The translations under genes and the position numbers were made by a program. Of a stretch of 64,000 bases of DNA, positions 9,247 through 17,654 are shown piece by piece. Source of the DNA: Derxia gummosa DSM 723. GTDB taxonomy: Bacteria > Pseudomonadota > Gammaproteobacteria > Burkholderiales > Burkholderiaceae_E. Every line of letters begins with the position of its first letter. Position 1 is the first letter of the stretch. The stretch covers positions 496,001 through 560,000 of the forward strand of contig NZ_AXWS01000008.1 in the NCBI RefSeq assembly GCF_000482785.1, written 5' to 3'. Under the pieces are notes generated by a model. It was not told where the DNA came from. It saw only the letters and a list, made by a program, of their open reading frames with translations, and did not search any database.

Positions 9247-9618
9247 ATGGAATTGACCGTTTACGACGAAGCCGCCGTCCGCGAGAAGCTCGCGGCCGAG
9301 CTGCCGCACTGGACCTACGAGAACGGCTGGATCCGGCGCAAGTACCGCACCGAGGGCTGGAAGGCCACGCTCATGGTGGTCAACACCGTCGGCCATCTGG
9401 CCGAGGCCGCCTGGCACCATCCCGACCTGGCCGTCAGCTACGCCTTCGTCGTCGTCAAGCTCGTGACGCACTCGCACAAGGGCATCACCGACCGCGACTT
9501 TGCCCTCGCCCGCAAGATCGAGGAAGTCGTGCACTGGCAGCCCGCCCTCGACGGTGGCGCCCTCGAAGGCACGCCCGCCGACCCGCGCTTCCGCTATCTC
9601 AAGTACGACGCCGCATGA
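9247..9618 (+). CDS. Pterin-4a-carbinolamine dehydratase-like protein
   Basis: 123 residues, a typical length for the family. The active-site region AEAAWHHPDL is present (His57, His58, Pro59, Asp60), with a later His in VTHSHKGIT (His75) and Asp84 in DRDF. The family dehydrates 4a-hydroxypterins; genes of this type (pcd) recur in H4MPT clusters of methylotrophic proteobacteria, where a role in pterin biosynthesis is assumed but not settled. The ATG at 9247 follows a GGAGGAG ribosome site. It overlaps the RFAP synthase gene by 4 bases (ATGA), so the two are translationally coupled. Confidence 0.88.
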   Translation: MELTVYDEAAVREKLAAELPHWTYENGWIRRKYRTEGWKATLMVVNTVGHLAEAAWHHPDLAVSYAFVVVKLVTHSHKGITDRDFALARKIEEVVHWQPALDGGALEGTPADPRFRYLKYDAA

Positions 9619-10802
9619 ACGCCATCGCCGACTTCGCCACCCGCCTGGGCCAAGGCTATGCCCAGCCCGACCGCCGCCTCGCCACCACCGCGCCGGCCGC
9701 GCGCGACTGGCCCCGTCCCGTCGCCCGGCCCGATTGCGTGGAAGTGAGCGCGCCGGGCCGGCTGCATCTCGGCTTTCTCGATCCCTCGGCCTCGCTCGGC
9801 CGACGCTTCGGAAGCATCGGACTGGTGGTGGACGGCTTCGCGACCGAGCTGACCCTGGTGCGCGCGCCGGCCGACAGCCTCGCCGCCGATGACGAAGCGG
9901 CACGGCGCGAACTGTCGCGCGCTGAACAGGTTGTAACGCGCCTCAGAACCGTCACGGGCGCGGCGTCGCCCGTCGGTCTGCGGTTGCATCGGGTGCTGCC
10001 CGCACATTCGGGCTTCGGATCGGGCACCCAGCTCGCCTTGTCGATCGGGCATGCCTTCGCGCGGCTGCACGGGCTTTCCCTGAGCACGGCGCAGATCGCG
10101 GGGCTGCTGGGCCGCGCCCAGCGCTCGGGCGTGGGCGTGGCGGGCTTCGATCAGGGCGGTTTCCTGGTCGATGGCGGGCATGCGGTGGCGGGGGGGCAGG
10201 GCGACGGCGCGCGCGACGGTTCGAGCGGCGACGCGTCGACGGGCATGCGCAACGGCGTCGCCTCGACCGGCGCGGGCGGCGACGCGGCCGTGCGCGACGG
10301 CACGCCGCCGATCCTCGCGCGCGCCCATTTCCCCGAGGAATGGGCCGTGATGCTGGTGCTCGACGATGCCGGCCCCGGCCTGCACGGCGCGGCGGAGAAG
10401 CAGGCCATCACCAGCCTGCCGCCCTTCGGCGAGGCCCGCGCGGCCAGCGTCTGCCACCAGGTGCTGATGCGCGTGCTGCCGGGCCTGATGGCGCGCGATT
10501 TCGCCGCCTTCGCCGACGGCATCACCGCCGTGCAGCGCGCCATCGGCGACCACTTCGCGCCGGCCCAGGGCGGCACGATGTACAGCAGCCCGCGCGTCGC
10601 GGCGCTGGTCGAGTGGATCGCCACGCGCACGCGCGCCGGCATCGGCCAGAGCAGCTGGGGGCCGACGGGCTTCGCCTTCGTCGAATCGCGCGCGATTGCC
10701 GAGCGCATCGCGGCCGAGGCGAGCGACCTCGGGTTGATCCGGGGCGGGGTGCAGGTCCGGATCGTGCAAGGACGGAACACCGGCGCCCGCATCGCCGCCT
10801 GA
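9615..10802 (+). CDS. Beta-ribofuranosylaminobenzene 5'-phosphate (RFAP) synthase
   Basis: 395 residues, GHMP-kinase-like fold. Visible motifs: VEVSAPGRLHLGFLD (about 41-55), the glycine-rich PAHSGFGSGTQLALSIG (about 129-145), GVAGFDQGGFLVDGG and the late SSWGPTGFAFV. The enzyme condenses p-aminobenzoate with phosphoribosyl diphosphate, releasing CO2 and pyrophosphate, the first committed step of methanopterin synthesis. Residues about 188-232 are a Gly/Asp/Ser/Ala-rich insertion not expected in the family. The ATG overlaps the stop of the dehydratase gene. The start of the long open frame lies further upstream, but only the region from 9615 is conserved. PabBC encoded at 36380 would supply its substrate. 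Confidence 0.9.
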   Translation: MNAIADFATRLGQGYAQPDRRLATTAPAARDWPRPVARPDCVEVSAPGRLHLGFLDPSASLGRRFGSIGLVVDGFATELTLVRAPADSLAADDEAARRELSRAEQVVTRLRTVTGAASPVGLRLHRVLPAHSGFGSGTQLALSIGHAFARLHGLSLSTAQIAGLLGRAQRSGVGVAGFDQGGFLVDGGHAVAGGQGDGARDGSSGDASTGMRNGVASTGAGGDAAVRDGTPPILARAHFPEEWAVMLVLDDAGPGLHGAAEKQAITSLPPFGEARAASVCHQVLMRVLPGLMARDFAAFADGITAVQRAIGDHFAPAQGGTMYSSPRVAALVEWIATRTRAGIGQSSWGPTGFAFVESRAIAERIAAEASDLGLIRGGVQVRIVQGRNTGARIAA

Positions 10803-10914
10803 CGGCGAACGGGTCGCGGGCCGCGAGACGCGGCCTGCAAACCTTTGCGGCGCCACCTGATCCGTCACGACGCGGGCCGCACGCACGGCCCGCCACAGCC
10901 GAGAGAGACACACC

Positions 10915-11823
10915 GTGGAACGCCGCTTCATCCTTCACATGCTCACGCCGGGCCGGCAGATGAGCCCCTTCGACGTCAACATGGCCGTGGACGCCGGCTA
11001 CGAGGTGGTCGTGCCCTACTGCGATGTCGCCACCGACCAGGTGCGCGGCCTCGTGCAGGACGCGATCTTCTCGCGCGGCCCCAAGGGCGTCGCGCGCACG
11101 GGCGTGTTCATTGGCGGACGCGATGTCGTGCAGGCCGTCGACATGCTCGACGCCGCGCGCGCCGCGATGGTCCCGCCCTTCGAGGTGTCGGTGTTCGCCG
11201 ATCCGAGCGGCTCCTTCACCACGGCGGCGGCGATGGTCGCGGCCACCGAGCGGCAGCTGCGCAAGGCCCACGGCACCGATTTCACGGGCAAGCGCGTGTT
11301 CGTCGCGGGCGGCACCGGGCCGGTCGGGCGCATCGTCGCGCTGCTGTGCGAGCAGCTCGGTGCAAGCGTTTTCATCGGCAGCCATCGCGGCGCCGACCAC
11401 GCGGCCGAGAGCGCCGATTCGACCAACGCGCGCTTCGGCGGCAAGTTGGCCGGTGCCGATGCCTCGACCGCCGAGGCGCGCCGCGAGCAGCTGGCGCAGA
11501 GCGAGGTCGTGCTGGCCTGCGCGGCGGCAGGCGTGCAGGTGATCTCGGCCGAGGACATCGCCGTCGCGGGCCAGAAGCTGCTGGTCGCGGCCGACGTCAA
11601 TGCCGTGCCGCCCGAGGGCGTGGCCGGCGTGGGCGTGTTCGACGACGGCAAGCTGCTGCCGGGCACGCGCGCGGTCGGCATCGGCGCGCTGGCCATCGGC
11701 AACATCAAGTACAAGACCCAGAACGGCCTGTTCGTGCGCATGCGCGAGGCCGGCAAGCCGCAGTACCTGAGCTTCCCCGAGGCGCTGGCGCTGGCGCGCG
11801 AGCTGGTGGCCGAGAGCGCCTGA
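10915..11823 (+). CDS. mtdB: NAD(P)-dependent methylene-H4MPT dehydrogenase MtdB
   Basis: 302 residues. N-terminal MtdA/MtdB-type substrate domain (MLTPGRQMSPFDVNMAVDAG) and a Rossmann domain with VAGGTGPVGRIVALL (about 131-145). The conserved ending GIGALAIGNIKYKT is present. MtdB oxidises methylene-H4MPT to methenyl-H4MPT in formaldehyde oxidation. The start is GTG at 10915, supported by a GAGAGAG ribosome site 6-12 bases upstream. It leads the mtdB - ATP-grasp - mch - orf5 - orf7 - fae series, an order known from other proteobacterial H4MPT islands. NAD versus NADP preference cannot be read here. Confidence 0.95.
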   Translation: MERRFILHMLTPGRQMSPFDVNMAVDAGYEVVVPYCDVATDQVRGLVQDAIFSRGPKGVARTGVFIGGRDVVQAVDMLDAARAAMVPPFEVSVFADPSGSFTTAAAMVAATERQLRKAHGTDFTGKRVFVAGGTGPVGRIVALLCEQLGASVFIGSHRGADHAAESADSTNARFGGKLAGADASTAEARREQLAQSEVVLACAAAGVQVISAEDIAVAGQKLLVAADVNAVPPEGVAGVGVFDDGKLLPGTRAVGIGALAIGNIKYKTQNGLFVRMREAGKPQYLSFPEALALARELVAESA

Positions 11824-11845
11824 GTCCGACGGCAACGGGCAGGGA

Positions 11846-13000
11846 ATGCAGATGATCGCCGTCGCCGGGCTGTCGGCCCGAATGCTCGCCGAATCGGGAC
11901 GCAGCGCGGGCATCCCGGTGCTCGCGCTCGACCTGTTCGGCGACCGCGACACGCGCCGTGCCGCGCGCCGCTGGCAGGGCATCGGCGATGCGGCTTCGCT
12001 GCGCATCTCGGCCGACGCGCTGGTCGCGGCGTTGCGCGAAGGCCGGCGCGACGGCCGGCTCACGGGCTGGGTGCCGGGCGGCGGCTTCGAGATGGAGCCG
12101 GCGCTGGTCGAGCGCGGCGCGGCGGCGGCGGTGCTGCTCGGCAATCCGCACTGGGTCTGGCGGCGCGTGAAGACGCCGTCGATCTTCTTCGTGCGGCTGA
12201 CGGCGCTGGGCATTCCCCATCCCGAGACGCGCGCCGATCCGCCGGCCGAGCCGGAAGGCTGGCTGCGCAAGTGCGCCACCGGCACCGGCGGCTGGCATGT
12301 GCGGCCGCTCGACGCGGCTTTGGGCGATGACGGCGGTTGCTGCTTCTACCAGCGCGCGGTGCCGGGCCAGCCGATGTCGGCGCTGTTCCTCGCCAACGGC
12401 AGCGAGCTGCGCATCCTCGGTTTCAACCGCCAGCTGGTGGGCATCGACGCGGCGCGGCCCTTCGTCTATCGCGGCGTGATCGGGCCGGTGGCGCTGCCGG
12501 CGCGGCTCGCGGAGCGCATCGGCGACGCGCTGCGCGCCCTCGTGGCCGAGTTCGGCCTCGTCGGCCTCAACAGCCTCGACTTCATGGTCGATGGCGACGA
12601 TTTCTCCGTGCTGGAGATCAACCCGCGTCCCTCGGCCAGCATGGCGCTGCACGAGGACGCCGTGCCGGGCGGGCTGCTGCAGGCGCATGTGGAAGCCTGC
12701 CGCGCGCGCCGGCTGCCGCCGCCCAACGCGGCGCCGCGCCAGCGCACCGTGATCCGCGGTTGCGAGACCGTGTTCGCCGACCGCGCGCTCACGCTCGAGG
12801 AGTCGGCCATCGGCTGGCTGGAGCGGCGCGGCTGGTGCCATGACATCCCCGCCGGCGCGGCCACCGTGCTGCCCGGTCAGCCGGTCTGCACCGTCAGCGT
12901 CGACGCCGCCGACGCCGATGCCGTGGCCGGCCTGCTCGCCATCCGCCGCGACGCGGTTCTCAAGACGCTCAACAATTTTTCGGAGCAAGCCCATGTCTGA
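11846..13000 (+). CDS. ATP-grasp protein of the H4MPT island (OrfY-type)
   Basis: 384 residues. ATP-grasp features are WLRKCATGTGGWHV (about 139-152, nucleotide loop) and LEINPRPSASMAL (about 256-268, metal-binding Glu/Asn). It resembles the COG2232 ATP-grasp proteins that sit beside mtdB and mch in methylotroph islands and were named orfY there; a ligase step in H4MPT or related cofactor synthesis is inferred, substrate unknown. It starts 22 bases after mtdB and overlaps mch by 8 bases. An alternative ATG lies at 11852. Confidence 0.8.
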   Translation: MQMIAVAGLSARMLAESGRSAGIPVLALDLFGDRDTRRAARRWQGIGDAASLRISADALVAALREGRRDGRLTGWVPGGGFEMEPALVERGAAAAVLLGNPHWVWRRVKTPSIFFVRLTALGIPHPETRADPPAEPEGWLRKCATGTGGWHVRPLDAALGDDGGCCFYQRAVPGQPMSALFLANGSELRILGFNRQLVGIDAARPFVYRGVIGPVALPARLAERIGDALRALVAEFGLVGLNSLDFMVDGDDFSVLEINPRPSASMALHEDAVPGGLLQAHVEACRARRLPPPNAAPRQRTVIRGCETVFADRALTLEESAIGWLERRGWCHDIPAGAATVLPGQPVCTVSVDAADADAVAGLLAIRRDAVLKTLNNFSEQAHV

Positions 13001-13997
13001 ATCCCTTGCCGCCTTCACCAACGCGGCCAGCAGCGTCAACGCGAGCGCGGCCGCCCATGTGCAGACCCTCGTGACCCACGCCGACGATCTCGGCATCGAG
13101 GTCGATGTGCTCGACAGTGGCGTGACCGTCATCGACGCCGGCATCGATGTGCGCGGCAGCGTCGAGGCCGGCCTGATCGTGGCGCGCATCTGCATGGGCG
13201 GGCTCGGCAAGGTGAGCCTCGCCTCGCGCGCCGAGCACGGCTGGTCGAGCTGGCTGGAGGTGTCGAGCAGCCAGCCGGTGCTGGCCTGCCTCGCGAGCCA
13301 GTACGCGGGCTGGAGCCTGTCGGCCACCAAGGAGGAGGGCGGCGGGCGCAAGTTCTTCGCGCTCGGCTCGGGGCCGGCGCGGGCGCTCGCGTGCAAGGAG
13401 CCGCTGTTCGGCGAGCTGGGCTACCGCGACGCGCCGGGGCCGAGCGCCATCGTGCTGGAGGTGGACCGTCGCCCGCCGCCGATCATCATCGAGAAGCTGC
13501 TGCGCGACTGCGGTCTCGCGCCCAAGCAGCTCACGATCATTCTCACGCCCACGACCAGTCTCGCGGGCACGACGCAGGTGGTGGCACGGGTGCTGGAAGT
13601 GGCGCTGCACAAGGCGCATGTGCTGGGCTTTCCGCTCGACCTCATCGTCGAGGGCAATGCGAGCGCGCCGCTGCCGCCGCCGAGCCGCGATGGCGTCGAG
13701 GCGATGGGCCGCACCAATGACGCGATCCTCTACGGCGGTCGCGTGCACCTCACGGTGGGCGCCGACGACGCCGCCGCGCGCGACCTCGCGCGCCAGCTGC
13801 CTTCGCTCAACTCGCGCGATTACGGCCGCAGCTTTGCCGAGGTGTTCAAGGCGGTGGAGTACGACTTCTACAAGATCGACGGCGCGCTGTTCGCGCCAGC
13901 CGAGGTGTGGGTGAGCAGCCTCGAAAGCGGTCGCACCTGGCACGCGGGCCGGCTCGACATGAACCTGCTCGGCGCGCTCTGGCTCGCGGAGGGTTGA
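12993..13997 (+). CDS. mch: Methenyl-H4MPT cyclohydrolase
   Basis: 334 residues, normal for the family. Recognisable blocks: GLIVARICMGGLGKVSL, SSSQPVLACLASQYAGW, FALGSGPARALA, TPTTSLAGTTQVVARVLEVALHK and GRTNDAILYGG. The enzyme hydrolyses methenyl-H4MPT to formyl-H4MPT between MtdB and the Fhc complex. The ATG at 12993 has the ribosome site CGGAG 7 bases upstream, inside the end of the preceding ATP-grasp gene. It overlaps the next gene by one base (TGATG). Confidence 0.96.
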   Translation: MSESLAAFTNAASSVNASAAAHVQTLVTHADDLGIEVDVLDSGVTVIDAGIDVRGSVEAGLIVARICMGGLGKVSLASRAEHGWSSWLEVSSSQPVLACLASQYAGWSLSATKEEGGGRKFFALGSGPARALACKEPLFGELGYRDAPGPSAIVLEVDRRPPPIIIEKLLRDCGLAPKQLTIILTPTTSLAGTTQVVARVLEVALHKAHVLGFPLDLIVEGNASAPLPPPSRDGVEAMGRTNDAILYGGRVHLTVGADDAAARDLARQLPSLNSRDYGRSFAEVFKAVEYDFYKIDGALFAPAEVWVSSLESGRTWHAGRLDMNLLGALWLAEG

Positions 13998-15109
13998 TGG
14001 GCACGCAGGCAGGCGGGCAGGGCGGCCGTGGCCCGGGCGCGAAGCCCCCGAGCGGTGGCGAGGCCGACGGCGTGCAAGCGATTGCAGGCCGTGGCCTGCG
14101 CGTCGCGATCTTCACCGACGAGACGGGCTGGCATACGGCCAGGCTGCAGAAGGCATTGCGTGCGCGCGGCCATGAGGGCCGCTGCGTCGATCTGGCCGAC
14201 TGCCGCATCGACACCACGCGCAGCGCGCACGGGCTGGTGATTCCGGGCTTCGGCCGCGAGCTGCCCGACGCGGCGCTGATCCGTGGCATCGCCGGCGGCA
14301 GCTTCGAGGCGGTGACGAACCGGCTCGGCGTGCTGCATGCGCTCGTCGCGCTGGGCGTGCCGGTCTACAACGATCCGCGCGCGATCGAACGCGCCGTGGA
14401 CAAGGCGGCGACCAGCCTGCTGCTGCATCAGGCCGCCATCCCGACGCCGCCGACCTGGGTCACGGAAAGCGCCGCCGAGGCCGAGCGCATCGTCATGCGC
14501 GAAAGCGCGGCCGGACATGCGGTGGTGGTCAAGCCACTGTTCGGCTCGCAGGGCAAGGGCATCGAGCTGGTGGGCCGCGTCGATGGCGCGCATGTGCCGA
14601 TGCCCGATCTCAGGCACTTCGGCCGGCTGGCCTATCTGCAACGCTTCGTGCCCCAGCCGCGCACGCCGGGCCATGACTGGCGGGTGATGGTGGTGGGCGG
14701 CAAGGCCGTCACCGCGATGAAGCGCGTGAGCGCGCACTGGATCCACAACGTCGCGCGCGGCGCGAAATGCCAGCGCTGCGAACTCACGCCAGCGCTCGCG
14801 GTGCTGGCGGAGCGCGCGAGCGCCGCGCTCGGCCTCGATTACGCGGGCGTGGACATCGTGCCGTCGGCGGTGGCGGGCGGACTTCAGGTCATCGAGGTGA
14901 ACGGCGTCGCCGCCTGGCGCGGCCTCCAGCGCGTGACCGATTTCGACATCGCCGCCCGCATCGTCGATGACCTGCTGGACCGCCGCCTCGCGGGCCGGCT
15001 CGGCGGGCTGGTGGTGCAGGCCGAGGTGCATGCGCCCGAGGGTGCGGCAGGCATGCCGTTGCCCGCCACGCGCAAGGCCGTCGGCACGACATCGCGCCGG
15101 CGCGGCTGA
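13997..15109 (+). CDS. RimK-type ATP-grasp ligase (Orf5 of the H4MPT island)
   Basis: 370 residues. After a Gly-rich N-terminus of about 30 residues come a pre-ATP-grasp domain (RVAIFTDETGWHT), the ATP-binding loop VVVKPLFGSQGKGIELVG (about 176-193) and the catalytic IEVNGVAAWRGLQ (about 299-311). This is the RimK/MptN-like group; archaeal members add glutamate to tetrahydrosarcinapterin or F420. In proteobacterial H4MPT clusters the mch-adjacent gene is called orf5. A role in amino-acid ligation to a pterin or furan cofactor is inferred. Start and stop are overlapped with mch and orf7, implying tight translational coupling. Confidence 0.85.
   Translation: MGTQAGGQGGRGPGAKPPSGGEADGVQAIAGRGLRVAIFTDETGWHTARLQKALRARGHEGRCVDLADCRIDTTRSAHGLVIPGFGRELPDAALIRGIAGGSFEAVTNRLGVLHALVALGVPVYNDPRAIERAVDKAATSLLLHQAAIPTPPTWVTESAAEAERIVMRESAAGHAVVVKPLFGSQGKGIELVGRVDGAHVPMPDLRHFGRLAYLQRFVPQPRTPGHDWRVMVVGGKAVTAMKRVSAHWIHNVARGAKCQRCELTPALAVLAERASAALGLDYAGVDIVPSAVAGGLQVIEVNGVAAWRGLQRVTDFDIAARIVDDLLDRRLAGRLGGLVVQAEVHAPEGAAGMPLPATRKAVGTTSRRRG
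14073..14086. repeat. Best copy of a dispersed 14-bp palindrome family (TGCAARCGNTTGCA)
   Basis: TGCAAGCGATTGCA here is an exact match. Further copies with zero to three deviations start at 116, 2652, 4885, 5877, 10836, 11361, 16140, 30835, 32873, 34896, 40151, 40944, 42520, 45920, 46044, 46706, 54500, 57713, 59012 and 63148. Related words sit at 19954, 46434 and the perfect palindrome AGCGCTTGCAAGCGCT at 47252. Most lie in coding sequence in different frames and force codons such as CTT, GCA, ACG and CAA that are avoided elsewhere in these genes. The pattern resembles LacI/GalR-type operators, but the distribution looks like a genome-wide word. Function unknown. Confidence 0.7.
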
Positions 15110-16236
15110 TGGGCGCCGCCAGCCGCGACGGCTTCGGGGATGCCTTGGCGCGCCCGGCCGGCCGGGTTGCCACCGGCGATGCCCGGCTCGAGCGCGCCTT
15201 CCTGTTCGCCTGCGCGCTCGACGTGGCCGTGGCCAAGCCCGGCAACGTGAGCCTCGATTCGGCCGGTCACGGCATGGAGGCGCGCATGTTCATCGATAGC
15301 GCGCGCGCCTCGCTGCCCGGGCTGCTGCGGCCGGGCGCGGCCGTGGGCGAGCGCGCCGAGGCGGCGGTGATCGCCACGCGCGCGGCGGTCGGCTGCAACA
15401 CCAATCTCGGCATCCTGCTGCTGGGCGCGCCGATCGCGCTCGCGGCCGAGCGGCTCGCGGCGCGCGCGGCCGGCGCGGGCGTTGCCGCCGAGGCCGGCGC
15501 GCCGCCCGCCAGCGCGTCCGACGCCGGCGCGGCTGATGGAGGCGCTGCCGATGAACACCCGGCCGACGGAGGCACGCCCGCCGACGCGGCGCGCGCCCGG
15601 CTTCGATTCCGCTTCGACCGCCTCTGCGCCGAGCTCGACGCCGTGCTCGCCACCCTGACCGTGGCCGACGCCCGCCATGCCTACCGCGCCATCGCCCATG
15701 CCAGCCCCGGCGGCCTCGGCGACGCGCCCGAGCAGAGCGTGCACGCCGAGCCCACGATCGACCTGCGCGCCGCGATGCGTCTCGCGGCCGACCGCGACCT
15801 CGTCGCGGCCCAGTACGCCGACGGCTTTCCCCAGGTGAGGCAGGGCGCGGCGCGCTTCCTGCGCGATGCCCTCGGGACCGTCCCGCAAGCCGCGTCCGAC
15901 GGTCGGCCCGAGGCGGCGATGCTCGACGTCTTCATGACGCTGCTCGCCGCGCATCCCGATTCACACATTGCACGCAAGCGCGGAACAGTCGCGGCTCAGA
16001 CTGTCACGGACACGGCGGCGGCCCTCTGGTTCCCGCGCCCGGGTTCTCCCGAGGCCGATCGCGCGACCCTGCTGGCCGGATGGGATGCCGAGCTGAAAAG
16101 CAAGGGGATCAACCCCGGAACCACGGCCGATCTGAGCGTTGCAAGCGCTTTCATGGCCGCCTGCGTCATGCCGAAACTGGTTTCTCGGGCGGGTGCCGGG
16201 GTCTCGCGCCTTCTTGGCACAGAAAGTGATTCATAG
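15109..16236 (+). CDS. CitG-like triphosphoribosyl-dephospho-CoA synthase homologue (Orf7)
   Basis: 375 residues. The CitG-family motif [17 protein letters not shown] (about 41-57) and the [17 protein letters not shown] block (about 100-116) are present. Family members transfer a triphosphoribosyl group from ATP to dephospho-CoA; in methylotrophs the orf7 homologue belongs to the H4MPT island and presumably makes part of the cofactor side chain, an inference from context. Residues about 122-160 are an Ala/Gly/Asp-rich insertion. ATG overlaps the orf5 stop (TGATG). The C-terminus overlaps a copy of the dispersed palindrome at 16140. Confidence 0.82.
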   Translation: MGAASRDGFGDALARPAGRVATGDARLERAFLFACALDVAVAKPGNVSLDSAGHGMEARMFIDSARASLPGLLRPGAAVGERAEAAVIATRAAVGCNTNLGILLLGAPIALAAERLAARAAGAGVAAEAGAPPASASDAGAADGGAADEHPADGGTPADAARARLRFRFDRLCAELDAVLATLTVADARHAYRAIAHASPGGLGDAPEQSVHAEPTIDLRAAMRLAADRDLVAAQYADGFPQVRQGAARFLRDALGTVPQAASDGRPEAAMLDVFMTLLAAHPDSHIARKRGTVAAQTVTDTAAALWFPRPGSPEADRATLLAGWDAELKSKGINPGTTADLSVASAFMAACVMPKLVSRAGAGVSRLLGTESDS

Positions 16237-16289
16237 GCGGCCGACACCGGATGTTCCGGTGCGTCCAGAAACAGTTACGGAGATACCGC

Positions 16290-16799
16290 ATGGCCAAGAT
16301 CGACCGCATGCTCGTCGGCGAATCCCTCGTTGGCGACGGCAACGAAGTTGCCCACATCGACCTCATCATCGGACCGCGCGGCAGCGCCGCCGAAAGCGCC
16401 TTCGCGAACGCGCTCGTCAACAACAAGGATGGCTTCACCTCGCTGCTCGCCGTGGTTGCCCCCAACCTCGTCGTCAAGCCCGCCACCGTCATGTTCAACA
16501 AGGTGACGATCAAGGGCGCCAAGCAGGCCGTCCAGATGTTCGGCCCGGCCCAGCGCGGCGTCGCGATGGCGGTTGCCGACAGCGTCGAGAACGGCACCAT
16601 CCCGGTCGATGAAGCCGACAACCTGTTCATCAGCGTCGGCGTGTTCATCCACTGGCTTGCCGAAGACGACAAGAAGATCCAGGAATACAACTACACCGCC
16701 ACCAAGGAAGCCATCGCGCGCGCCGTCTCGGGCTCGCCCACGGCCGCCGAAGTCGTCGCGAAGAAGGGTTCGGCCACGCACCCGTTCGCCGCGAACTGA
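16290..16799 (+). CDS. fae: Formaldehyde-activating enzyme
   Basis: 169 residues, the normal Fae length. The substrate-site residues known from Fae structures are all present: His22 and Asp24 in [11 protein letters not shown], Leu53, Lys71 and Thr73 in NKVTI, Gln88 in FGPAQ; the C-terminus SATHPFAAN is typical. Fae speeds condensation of formaldehyde with H4MPT to methylene-H4MPT in the cytoplasm, entry point of the pathway. The ATG at 16290 has GGAG 7 bases upstream; an upstream in-frame start at 16251 lacks conservation. It follows orf7 by 53 bases and ends at a strong terminator. Codon use is cleaner than in the neighbours, as expected for a highly expressed gene. Confidence 0.97.
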   Translation: MAKIDRMLVGESLVGDGNEVAHIDLIIGPRGSAAESAFANALVNNKDGFTSLLAVVAPNLVVKPATVMFNKVTIKGAKQAVQMFGPAQRGVAMAVADSVENGTIPVDEADNLFISVGVFIHWLAEDDKKIQEYNYTATKEAIARAVSGSPTAAEVVAKKGSATHPFAAN

Positions 16800-16885
16800 T
16801 GCCGCGTCCGGGTGCTGGCCGACTCCGGAAGCGGTCGGTGCCCGGCGGCGGTCCGGTCCGTCGCGAGGTGGGCCGGACCGCCGGC

Positions 16886-16925
16886 AAACAAAAAGGCCGC
16901 ACTGCGAAGCGCGGCCTTTTTGTTT
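16886..16925. terminator. Bidirectional intrinsic terminator after fae
   Basis: A perfect 15-bp stem (16886-16900 with 16911-16925) with GC core GGCCGC/GCGGCC, a 10-base loop, and flanking A5/T5 runs on both sides. It can end the mtdB-to-fae transcript on the plus strand and the folB-like gene on the minus strand. Confidence 0.9.
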
Positions 16926-17022
16926 GGGCGGGAAGGCGGTCGGGCGATGTCGCGGCAGGGCGTGCGGGCGGTCGCCGGCGCTCCCGTCGGACGGCGCGGG
17001 CATCCGGCCCGCGCGGCCGGTT

Positions 17023-17526
17023 TCAGCGCGGGCGACCTGGCACCAGCCCGGCGCCGATCAGCGACAGCACCGAGCCGTCCCCCCGCGCCGCAGCGGGCTG
17101 CGGCCGGTCGGCGGCGCGGCTGCGCTCGATGACCACGCCCACCGCCTCGACATCGTCGAACTTGCGCGGCTTGGCCACGCCCACGCGTACCCAGCGCGCG
17201 CCGAAATCGACGAGCAGGATCTGGGCGACGCGCTCGGCCAGCGCTTCGAGCAGCTGGAAGCGGTGCTCGCGCAGCAGATCGACGAGCACCGAACGCACGA
17301 CGCTGTAGTCGATCGTGTCGTGGATGCGGTCGGTGTCGCAGGCGAGCGCGTGCGCGACGCCGGCGGCGATGTCGATGCGCACGGGCTGGGTACGATGCAG
17401 CTCGTCGTCATGGATGCCGATGACGGTTTCGCCGGTGAAACCCTCGATGTAGATGATGTCGAGCGGGATTCCGGACGCGGCGTTGAGAGGGCCGGCGTCG
17501 GTGCGCAGGCTCGCGATGTTGGGCAT
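17023..17526 (-). CDS. folB: Dihydroneopterin aldolase-like protein
   Basis: 167 residues, longer than the usual 115-125 because of a C-terminal Ala/Arg/Gly-rich tail of about 35 residues. The FolB fold is seen in IYIEGFTGETVIGIHDDE (about 25-42), RIDIAAGV, DTIDYSVV, and a late VGVAKPRKFDDVEAVGV motif. FolB cleaves the side chain of 7,8-dihydroneopterin. Inside an H4MPT island it probably serves methanopterin synthesis rather than folate. It is transcribed away from the sigma-54 activator and toward the fae terminator; GGAG lies about 9 bases before the ATG. Confidence 0.82.
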   Translation of the reverse strand: MPNIASLRTDAGPLNAASGIPLDIIYIEGFTGETVIGIHDDELHRTQPVRIDIAAGVAHALACDTDRIHDTIDYSVVRSVLVDLLREHRFQLLEALAERVAQILLVDFGARWVRVGVAKPRKFDDVEAVGVVIERSRAADRPQPAAARGDGSVLSLIGAGLVPGRPR

Positions 17527-17579
17527 GGATCGGTCTCCGGATACGCGTCAGCACTAGCTGTGCGTTTTGTCCCGATGAC

Positions 17580-17594
17580 GCAACATCCGCGCCA
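17580..17594 (-). promoter_or_regulatory. Candidate sigma-54 promoter of the folB-like gene
   Basis: Read on the minus strand, TGGCGC-N5-TTGC matches the -24/-12 pattern with one change in the -24 box and correct spacing. The expected transcript start near 17568 gives a leader of about 42 bases. It sits in the divergent region with the sigma-54 activator gene, a common arrangement for activator and target. Confidence 0.5.
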
Positions 17595-17654
17595 CTGAGT
17601 GAGTCGCCGGCGGTGCCGAAACCCGCGGGCGCAGACAAGGTTGGAGGAAGTTCG

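Noticed and set aside
16214-16229. A perfect sigma-54 -24 box (TTGGCAC) upstream of fae
   Set aside because: The -12 position reads GTGA rather than TTGC at the required spacing, so it was not called as a promoter.
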